Assembly: GCA_003523085.1 (NCBI GenBank)
Contig: DPHD01000040.1
Span: 13,230-60,574 of the forward strand
DNA length: 47,345 nt
Source: Oceanospirillaceae bacterium
GTDB taxonomy: Bacteria; Pseudomonadota; Gammaproteobacteria; Pseudomonadales; Balneatricaceae
Direction: 5' to 3'
Shown here: piece after piece, positions 41,908-47,345 of the stretch
How positions within the stretch are numbered: the stretch's first letter is position 1
Layout of the letters: each line of letters begins with the position of its first letter
Notes under the pieces: model-generated
Seen by the model: the letters and a program-made list of their open reading frames with translations, nothing else
The model's database searches: none
Told to the model about the DNA's origin: nothing
Translations under genes and position numbers: made by a program

Positions 41908-43077
41908 TTACTCGCCGTAGGCTAAATTGCGTATTTGCGCGCGCACTTGATCTAAGCTGCGATTGGTATCGCGACGAAAACTATCCACCGAATCCAAGGA
42001 TTGTTCCACCATAAATACTCGCTCATCCATTTGACTGGCATTTTGTTCTAAAGCTGTAACTAACCTAGCGTTGCTTTCCAGCCTGTTTACCCGTGATGAC
42101 AAGGCATCTGCTTGATCTGCACTGCCTGCAGACTCCAATAATACTGTCATTTCTACCAGCGCTTGCTCCTGTTGCTGCACTGTCGACTCTAAGTCGGCCA
42201 AGGTTTGCTGCTGTTGCTGTATCGTCGTTTCTAAGGCGGCCACATCTTGAGCTTGCTGTTGCGCCAATTGCGCGTGACCTAAGCTGGTTTTATTTTGATC
42301 TGACAAGGCCTTTTCGTGAGTGGTCACTGTAGTCAGCACTTGCGCCAACTTATCTTGCAACAACACCAGCTTATGTAATTGGTCCTCTACTTGCTGCACC
42401 GCCAGTTGACTCGCATTGGTGACTTTATCTACTTGGGTTTGCTGGGCTTGCAACGCAGTTTGCTGTTGCTCAAATAGCTGCCCCTGTGATTGTATCTGCT
42501 CTTTATGCTGCTTAACCGTGGCGGTGTTATTGTCGGTCGCTTTTTGGTTTTCCTCTATAGCTGGGCGATTAGTTCGATAAGCCACACCCCACAATTTGTC
42601 GATTTCCGTATCAAGAAATTTGTTACGTTCTTTGGCGCGGTCATCGATAAGTTTGACCTGTGTTTGCACCACCGTACCCGACTTATTCGAGTTAACGTCG
42701 GTCGCTACGACTAAAGCTTCTAGCTCGCCAATACGTTTACGGGCATGATCTAACTCGCCCCGCGATACGGTTAACAATAAATCGACGTCAGTTAACTTGT
42801 TATAGGCCCAAAAACCACCACCCACCACGGTCACCAGCATCAGCAACACTAAGGTCCAAAGCGTACCACTGGTTTTACCCACCACTTGTGGCGTATTGCT
42901 AGGTTGAGCCGCGCGAGATGCAGCGACATGTCGCGTTGGCTGGCGTGGACTGGCGGCAGCAACGGCTGCGCCCTGACTGGCACTAGGCACAGCTTTGGGG
43001 TGCTTCGTCGTGGCTTTAATTTCGTCCGAATCGGGCATTAAACTAGGTAAATCACCGAAGTCATCATTTCTGGGCAT
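41908..43077 (-). CDS. Single-pass membrane protein with long coiled coil
   Basis: The 389-residue protein is of no recognised family. A low-complexity, Ala/Pro/Ser-rich cytoplasmic segment (1-68) precedes one membrane span (about 69-92, L-W-T-L-V-L-L-M-L-V-T-V-V-G-G-G). The remaining 290 residues form a long Gln-rich coiled coil (Q-Q-Q-Q-Q-T-L and similar blocks), which would extend into the periplasm if the N-terminus is inside. It might be a structural or envelope-spanning protein. It heads a two-gene unit with the PLP enzyme, an unusual neighbour, so the pairing may be coincidental. Confidence 0.8.
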   Translation of the reverse strand: MPRNDDFGDLPSLMPDSDEIKATTKHPKAVPSASQGAAVAAASPRQPTRHVAASRAAQPSNTPQVVGKTSGTLWTLVLLMLVTVVGGGFWAYNKLTDVDLLLTVSRGELDHARKRIGELEALVVATDVNSNKSGTVVQTQVKLIDDRAKERNKFLDTEIDKLWGVAYRTNRPAIEENQKATDNNTATVKQHKEQIQSQGQLFEQQQTALQAQQTQVDKVTNASQLAVQQVEDQLHKLVLLQDKLAQVLTTVTTHEKALSDQNKTSLGHAQLAQQQAQDVAALETTIQQQQQTLADLESTVQQQEQALVEMTVLLESAGSADQADALSSRVNRLESNARLVTALEQNASQMDERVFMVEQSLDSVDSFRRDTNRSLDQVRAQIRNLAYGE

Positions 43078-43447
43078 CTACAAACTATCCATTTAATTGA
43101 GAATTTGAGACCTGTGCACGAGCCGACGATGAAAGGAAAATGTGACTAAATTGACCTGATTGAGGCGAGAAACGCAGGTAATAGCAGGCTATTGCCAAGT
43201 TTTTCAACGATAAGCAGGTGAATTTTTGCCATTTTATCTTGGCGTCCGGTTCGTGTATAGGTCTCAACATATTACATACGCTAAACATAGCACGAACTGG
43301 CACGTTTGTTGATACTGAGTTGCTACAGAAGCCTCAGCTTAGTAGTATTTCTTTGGTAAATAGTCCAAAAGACCACATCATTAATTGACAGAGGTCATTT
43401 TTTGACTCATAATTGAATTAGTTATTACTAATATATAAGGATCTAAC
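43078..43447. other. Non-coding intergenic region
   Basis: The 370 bases between divergent genes contain only short, non-conserved frames. It holds the promoters for the coiled-coil gene and the YeeE pair. TTGACT at 43402-43407 may be a -35 box, and the palindrome at 43417-43432 overlaps the -10 region. I see no RNA gene or riboswitch fold. Confidence 0.6.
43417..43432 (+). promoter_or_regulatory. Palindromic operator candidate before the YeeE pair
   Basis: ATTAGT and ACTAAT flank TATT, a 6-4-6 palindrome directly before the AAGGA ribosome site and overlapping the -10 zone after TTGACT. Split YeeE genes are often repressed by ArsR-type sulfur sensors at AT-rich palindromes; no ArsR gene is in this window, so the regulator is unknown. 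Confidence 0.5.
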
Positions 43448-43867
43448 ATGCTTGAAGCATTCCCCTCTCAAGCCCTTTTTGGCGGCATCTTAATCGGCAT
43501 CAGTGCCGCTTTATTGCTTGCCTTTAATGGTCGCATTGCCGGCATTAGCGGCATTCTCTACAACCTCTTATTCAATCCACTTAGTGGTGCAGAGCGGGGT
43601 TGGCGCATTGCCTTTTTGGTAGGCCTAGTGGCTGGCGGTTACTTCATGTTACCGGTTGATTTTGAGCTACGCCAAGGCTACTCACAATGGTTGTTAATTG
43701 CCTCAGGTTTAGCCGTAGGTATAGGCACGCGCATCGGCAACGGCTGCACCAGCGGCCATGGCGTTTGTGGCGTTGGCCTAATGGCTGGCCGCTCCGTTGT
43801 TGCCACCGTAACCTTTATGGCCACTGGCATCATTACTGTTACCATTTTACGCCAGTTTATCGGCTAG
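43448..43867 (+). CDS. YeeE/YedE-family membrane protein, first half (PmpA-like)
   Basis: A 139-residue protein with four hydrophobic segments of the YeeE/YedE (sulf_transp) family and the diagnostic N-G-C-T-S-G-H-G-V-C motif, whose Cys residues handle thiosulfate or persulfide sulfur in TsuA. In many bacteria the transporter is split in two short genes, and the second lies 11 bases downstream. A good AAGGA site precedes the ATG. It probably imports a reduced sulfur compound. Confidence 0.9.
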   Translation: MLEAFPSQALFGGILIGISAALLLAFNGRIAGISGILYNLLFNPLSGAERGWRIAFLVGLVAGGYFMLPVDFELRQGYSQWLLIASGLAVGIGTRIGNGCTSGHGVCGVGLMAGRSVVATVTFMATGIITVTILRQFIG

Positions 43868-43878
43868 GAACTAGACTC

Positions 43879-44289
43879 ATGCAACGTATAATTATCGCTT
43901 TAATCTCCGGTCTAATATTTGGTGCAGGTTTGGTTATTTCCGAAATGGTTAACCCCACCAAAGTACAGGATTTTTTAGACCTGTTTGGCAACTGGGACTC
44001 TAGTCTCGCTTTTGTTATGGGTGGGGCTGTAGCAGTGACACTGGTCACTTCTCGCTTCATTCTCAAGCGCAAAACGCCCATTTTTGCCGAACGTTTTTAC
44101 ATGGCTGTAAAAACCAGCATCGATGCACGATTGGTTGTAGGCGCTAGCCTATTTGGCTTAGGTTGGGGTTTAAGTGGCTACTGCCCAGGCCCTGGCATAC
44201 TCAACGCCATGATCAACCCAAGCGAAGCCCTGGTGTTTTTGCCTGCCTTAATCATCGGTGGTTGGATAGGCCAACGTTACTCTGCATAA
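43879..44289 (+). CDS. YeeE/YedE-family membrane protein, second half (PmpB-like)
   Basis: A 136-residue partner from the ATG at 43879; the frame reads further upstream through the first gene but that is a shadow. Four hydrophobic segments and the family motif G-W-G-L-S-G-Y-C-P-G-P-G carry the second conserved Cys. It pairs with the preceding gene to complete the pore. It is convergent with yqcC. Confidence 0.9.
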   Translation: MQRIIIALISGLIFGAGLVISEMVNPTKVQDFLDLFGNWDSSLAFVMGGAVAVTLVTSRFILKRKTPIFAERFYMAVKTSIDARLVVGASLFGLGWGLSGYCPGPGILNAMINPSEALVFLPALIIGGWIGQRYSA

Positions 44290-44296
44290 ATTATGC

Positions 44297-44620
44297 CTAC
44301 CGGGTTAACAAGCCGTCCATACGGCTAATACTACCCATTAAGCCTTTAGTGGTGCCTTCAAGGTCCCTAAAGGCCTCTTCGGCCATCGGATAGATGCCGC
44401 TCTTGGTAGGCATCTCCCCCTCTCGCTCTGCCAAATAGCTCAGCCGTGGTATAAAAATCCACTGTAGCCATTCCCCAAAACCCATTAAATCGCAACAAAA
44501 TGGCTCGGTACTCAAGAGTGCATCCTCAGACGGAGCTATGTCACTCCACAGGCCTAATGTTTGCAACTCTAATTGTAAAATGCCGAGTTCTCGAAGAACG
44601 TCTTGGTGCAAACTGGCCAT
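44297..44620 (-). CDS. yqcC: YqcC family protein (DUF446)
   Basis: The 107-residue protein matches YqcC: L-R-E-L-G-I-L-Q-L-E-L-Q-T-L-G-L-W, then E-P-F-C-C-D-L-M-G-F-G-E-W-L-Q-W-I-F-I-P-R, the strongly conserved core. In E. coli the gene is next to truC, which is absent here. Function is unknown; the fold is a small helical bundle. It stands alone between convergent and divergent neighbours. Confidence 0.9.
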   Translation of the reverse strand: MASLHQDVLRELGILQLELQTLGLWSDIAPSEDALLSTEPFCCDLMGFGEWLQWIFIPRLSYLAEREGEMPTKSGIYPMAEEAFRDLEGTTKGLMGSISRMDGLLTR

Positions 44621-44772
44621 GAGTAATAGTACCCTAGTAAAATGGATGCTTAGTCTACCTGACTACAGTGCCGATGGTTAGCATCATTTAAGTAACTATC
44701 TTATACCTGCACTATTGCCAAGCCACCAAGATGCTGGCACTCTTGCTGCCATAACTGCAGTGGAGCATAGCT

Positions 44773-45567
44773 ATGGTAAAATGTTTAAAGTCGATATATG
44801 ACCAGCAAGGATTTCTGACGGGTGTGCCTATTATTAGCCCGACACAAGCGCTAATACACCGCACTATATTAGAGCAGGTTGAGTCTCAACACGGGCCTAT
44901 GCACTACCAATACAAAGTGCACACGGTAATGCAATCGCCCTATCAGTTAGCCACCCTGCCTAATTTATTAGACATCATCGAACAGCTTATTGGCCCCGAC
45001 ATACTGCTGTATAGTGCGGCCTATATCGTCAAAGAAGCCCACAGCGAAAGCCACGTAAGCTGGCACCAAGACCTCACCTACTGGGGCTTAGATTCCGATG
45101 CCCAAGTGAGCGTTTGGTTAGCGTTATCTGACGCCAGTGAAGCCAGTGGTTGTATGCATATGATTCCCGGTAGCCACACCAGCGGCCAACAACCCCACCA
45201 CACCACCCAAGACAAAAATAACGTATTGTTAAGCGGCCAAACGGTGACCAATTTAGACACTAGTAACGCTGTAGTGACCTCTCTAGTGGCCGGCCAAGCC
45301 TCGCTGCACCACGGTTGGACTTTACACTCGTCAAAACCCAACACCAGTGATGACCGGCGTATCGGTTTAAACATCCAATACATCCGTCCCGAAGTACGGC
45401 AAATCAAGCAGGACTATGATTCTGCACTGCTGGTGCGTGGGGTGGATCGATATAACCACTTCCATCAAGACCGGCCTGCACAAGCAACCTTTGATCTAGA
45501 CGCGTGGCATTACCAACAAGATTTGGATGCCAAGCTTAAGGCCATCCAAGGCAATACATCACAATAA
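44773..45567 (+). CDS. PhyH-family Fe(II)/2-oxoglutarate dioxygenase
   Basis: The 264-residue protein shows the phytanoyl-CoA dioxygenase facial triad: W-H-Q-D (His98, Asp100) and L-H-S-S-K-P-N (His185), with Arg196 (D-R-R-I-G-L) for 2-oxoglutarate. Y-W-G-L and P-G-S-H-T-S-G are family features. Members include ectoine, phytanoyl-CoA and phosphonate hydroxylases (PhnY, TmpA). It precedes a PhnZ-like HD di-iron oxygenase by 16 bases, the arrangement of the PhnY-PhnZ and TmpA-TmpB pairs. The substrate is unproven. Confidence 0.88.
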   Translation: MVKCLKSIYDQQGFLTGVPIISPTQALIHRTILEQVESQHGPMHYQYKVHTVMQSPYQLATLPNLLDIIEQLIGPDILLYSAAYIVKEAHSESHVSWHQDLTYWGLDSDAQVSVWLALSDASEASGCMHMIPGSHTSGQQPHHTTQDKNNVLLSGQTVTNLDTSNAVVTSLVAGQASLHHGWTLHSSKPNTSDDRRIGLNIQYIRPEVRQIKQDYDSALLVRGVDRYNHFHQDRPAQATFDLDAWHYQQDLDAKLKAIQGNTSQ

Positions 45568-45583
45568 TCAGGCGGCAAACATT

Positions 45584-46177
45584 ATGGCAACGGTCAGCTT
45601 TACACAAATGAAACACGGCACCTATGCAGACTATGCAATGCTACAAGAACTTGAGCATCCGTTTCATGCCAACACGGCGCAACGATTGCTCAATGAATTG
45701 GAACGCCAAGGCCAAGACAGCCTGGATGGCTACCCCATTAGCCGCTTAGATCATGCCTTGCAATCGGCAACACGAGCATGGCAGGACGGCGCCGACGATG
45801 ATTGGATTGTGGCCGCCTTATTACACGATATTGGTGACGGCCTTGCGCCTCAAAATCATGACCGTATGGCGGCCGAAATCATGCGGCCTTTTGTGCGTGA
45901 CGAAGTCACCTGGGTGATTGAGCACCATGGTGCTTTTCAAATGGTTTATTACGCCCACCACTTAGACGGTTGGAACCAAAACGAGCGCGACCGGTACCTC
46001 AGCCACCCCTGTTACCCAACGGCCGTCGATTTTTGTGAACGCTGGGATCAAAATTGTTTTGACCCCCACTACAAAAACCAACCATTAGAGTTCTTCAAAC
46101 CCTTTGTAGAGCGCGTTTTCGCCCGCAAGGCATACGCCGGGTATGTGATTAAAGCGGGGGAAGTACTCGGTTTATAA
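45584..46177 (+). CDS. HD-domain di-iron oxygenase, PhnZ/MIOX-like
   Basis: A 197-residue protein from the ATG at 45584; the frame extends upstream into the PhyH gene. All six metal ligands expected of mixed-valent di-iron HD oxygenases are visible: His57 (L-D-H-A), His81-Asp82 (L-L-H-D-I-G), His92 (N-H-D), His114 (E-H-H-G) and Asp149 (A-V-D-F). Ordinary HD phosphohydrolases usually have fewer. PhnZ cleaves the C-P bond of hydroxylated aminoethylphosphonate; TmpB acts on the trimethyl analogue. The neighbouring oxygenase would supply the hydroxylated substrate. A phosphodiesterase-like role remains possible. Confidence 0.85.
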   Translation: MATVSFTQMKHGTYADYAMLQELEHPFHANTAQRLLNELERQGQDSLDGYPISRLDHALQSATRAWQDGADDDWIVAALLHDIGDGLAPQNHDRMAAEIMRPFVRDEVTWVIEHHGAFQMVYYAHHLDGWNQNERDRYLSHPCYPTAVDFCERWDQNCFDPHYKNQPLEFFKPFVERVFARKAYAGYVIKAGEVLGL

Positions 46178-46183
46178 TACTAA

Positions 46184-46543
46184 TTAACCGAGCAAATAAT
46201 ACACCGCTGCCGCCAATACCATCATGACCAATGGGCCCACTTTGGCGGCCCCAGGCTGGTTAGTTTTAAACTGCAAACTCAACTCATAAGCTTTTATAAC
46301 TAACATAACCACACAAGCCCACGTTAACAATTGTTGGCTCACTAAACTAGCGCTGGTTAGGTGCCATAACACCATACCCGCTACGGTCGACTCCACAGCG
46401 CCAAACAGCTTCATCATGGTCGAGGACATACCCAAACCACTACACCATTCCACCGCCGATGGACGACCCAAACTCTTGCCAATACCAGACGCTAGCGCAA
46501 ACGCCACCAAGGCCAAACCTACAATCCAAATTACAATAGTCAT
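46184..46543 (-). CDS. Small four-helix membrane protein (DoxX-like)
   Basis: A 119-residue protein with four predicted membrane segments (I-V-G-L-A-L-V-A-F-A-L-A-S-G-I, A-G-M-V-L-W-H-L, W-A-C-V-V-M-L-V-I and V-M-M-V-L-A-A-A-V-Y-Y-L). The G-I-G-K-S ... G-M-S-S-T-M-M-K-L-F-G-A-V-E stretch suggests the DoxX-like family, but I am not sure. GAGAG precedes the ATG. It is convergent with the HD gene and same-strand with the GMC gene. Confidence 0.65.
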   Translation of the reverse strand: MTIVIWIVGLALVAFALASGIGKSLGRPSAVEWCSGLGMSSTMMKLFGAVESTVAGMVLWHLTSASLVSQQLLTWACVVMLVIKAYELSLQFKTNQPGAAKVGPLVMMVLAAAVYYLLG

Positions 46544-46637
46544 ACTATTCTCTCAATTATTGTTTGAACTAATAGTGTAGACCAATTATTTTAGAGTGGC
46601 CGAGCATCACCTTAAAATCAGGCACCTGAACCTTCTG

Positions 46638-47345
46638 TTAACTACCTGAGAGCACCATGGCCGCACCTTTTGCAGCAATCATCATGGTGGACGCAGACGT
46701 ATTGCCACTGATGATGCGTGGCATTATCGAGGCGTCCATGACGCGCAAATTGGCCATACCTTTGACTTTGAGACTGGAAGGATCCACCACCGCCATAGGG
46801 TCAATGCCCATTTTACACGTGCCTACGGGGTGGTAAACGGTGGTCGCCGTTTGACGCAGGTAATCAAGAATTTGGGTATCCGTTTGAACCGCCACCCCTG
46901 GCGCCATTTCTTCACCGCGTAAATGATCAAATTTTGGCGATGCGAGTATTTCGCGGGCTTTCTTTAGTGCCTCTACTAACAACTTTTGATCACGCTGGTC
47001 GGCTAAAAAATTAAAATCGATTAACACATTGCGGCGGCTACCATCATTGGCCAAGGTCACCGTGCCCGTGCTCAGCGGCCGCAACACACAAGCGAATACC
47101 GAATAACCATGCCCCCATTCAAACTTTTTACCACGGTGGCTACGGTACAAAGGTGTAAAGTGAAACTGAACATCCGGTTCAGCATCAAGGCTGCTTGGGT
47201 CTGCCGCTATCGCTATGGGGGTTTTGGCAAACCCACCGGCCTCTACATAATTGGTGGTCCACCAGCCTTTTCTGGCCAAAAAATACTTAAAGGGTGCAGG
47301 CAACACATGGGGTAATAACGTTTTTAAAGACAGCCCCATGGTGTC
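46638..47345 (-). CDS. GMC-family FAD oxidoreductase, C-terminal part (cut by window edge)
   Basis: The frame is open to the window end, so the FAD-binding N-terminal half is missing and the Met at 47339 is internal. The visible 235 residues contain the C-terminal GMC signature: T-V-Y-H-P-V-G-T-C-K-M-G with the active-site His, then L-R-V-M-D-A-S-I-M-P and N-T-S-A-S-T-M-M-I-A. Choline dehydrogenase and alkanol/glucose-type dehydrogenases share it. A choline/alcohol dehydrogenase role would fit a phosphonate or betaine theme but is speculative. Confidence 0.9.
   Translation of the reverse strand, partial: DTMGLSLKTLLPHVLPAPFKYFLARKGWWTTNYVEAGGFAKTPIAIAADPSSLDAEPDVQFHFTPLYRSHRGKKFEWGHGYSVFACVLRPLSTGTVTLANDGSRRNVLIDFNFLADQRDQKLLVEALKKAREILASPKFDHLRGEEMAPGVAVQTDTQILDYLRQTATTVYHPVGTCKMGIDPMAVVDPSSLKVKGMANLRVMDASIMPRIISGNTSASTMMIAAKGAAMVLSGS

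Noticed and set aside
43085..43303. 72-residue minus-strand frame in the 370-base gap
   Set aside because: No ribosome site, no recognisable motif and composition unlike neighbouring proteins; treated as non-coding.
43687..43878. N-terminal extension of the second YeeE gene over the first
   Set aside because: The extension is a shadow of the first YeeE gene, and the hydrophobic first helix starts at the ATG at 43879.

Overview
The window is a chromosomal segment of a gammaproteobacterium with moderate GC, probably marine. The evidence is a conserved block on the minus strand (gyrA-serC-pheA-tyrA/aroA fusion-cmk-rpsA-ihfB-lapA-lapB-pyrF) whose order resembles Pseudomonas/Oceanospirillales-type genomes, plus ubiG-yciK, a DUF3549 gene, yqcC, bolA and pilB-pilC-coaE-yacG. 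No species assignment is possible from the sequence alone, and I see no phage, IS element or CRISPR array.

Layout. 1-3262: end of a LysR regulator, bolA, and a TolC-like lipoprotein lying tail to tail with a LapG-type periplasmic cysteine protease. 3508-6130: a strong promoter driving two identical tRNA-Asn genes, then an Lrp regulator divergent from a ThDP enzyme, then a decayed 35-base copy of the tRNA-Asn 3' half. This looks like a relic tRNA-targeted insertion. 6146-10112: AraC/GyrI regulator divergent from an aminotransferase, a YhiN-type flavoprotein and a small Xre regulator. 10155-13960: amidase and MatB malonyl-CoA synthetase, divergent from a MatR-like GntR regulator with a perfect palindromic operator between them, probably a malonate/malonamate module. 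14000-17751: type IV pilin, yacG, coaE, pilC and a short pilB, with no pilD. 17816-31601: dgt, comEA and the large housekeeping block. 31843-34806: ubiG, yciK, a GIY-YIG protein and DUF3549.

34803-41900 is accessory metabolism. A LysR regulator diverges from an aldehyde dehydrogenase, which is followed by a membrane-dipeptidase-family protein with an altered metal site and two proteins I do not recognise. Next come a D-cysteine desulfhydrase-family PLP enzyme and a membrane coiled-coil protein. 43448-47345: a split YeeE/YedE sulfur transporter pair, yqcC, a PhyH-family Fe(II)/2-oxoglutarate oxygenase directly followed by a PhnZ/MIOX-like HD di-iron oxygenase, a small membrane protein and the C-terminal part of a GMC oxidoreductase.

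The most interesting points are the PhyH plus HD-oxygenase pair (possible oxidative phosphonate or related catabolism), the orphan Lap-type pair, the aldehyde dehydrogenase/dipeptidase-like/unknown cluster, the malonate module and its operator, and the tRNA-Asn remnant. Several genes start with GTG or TTG (tyrA/aroA, cmk, matB, ubiG, pyrF, lapA), supported by overlaps or family alignment.
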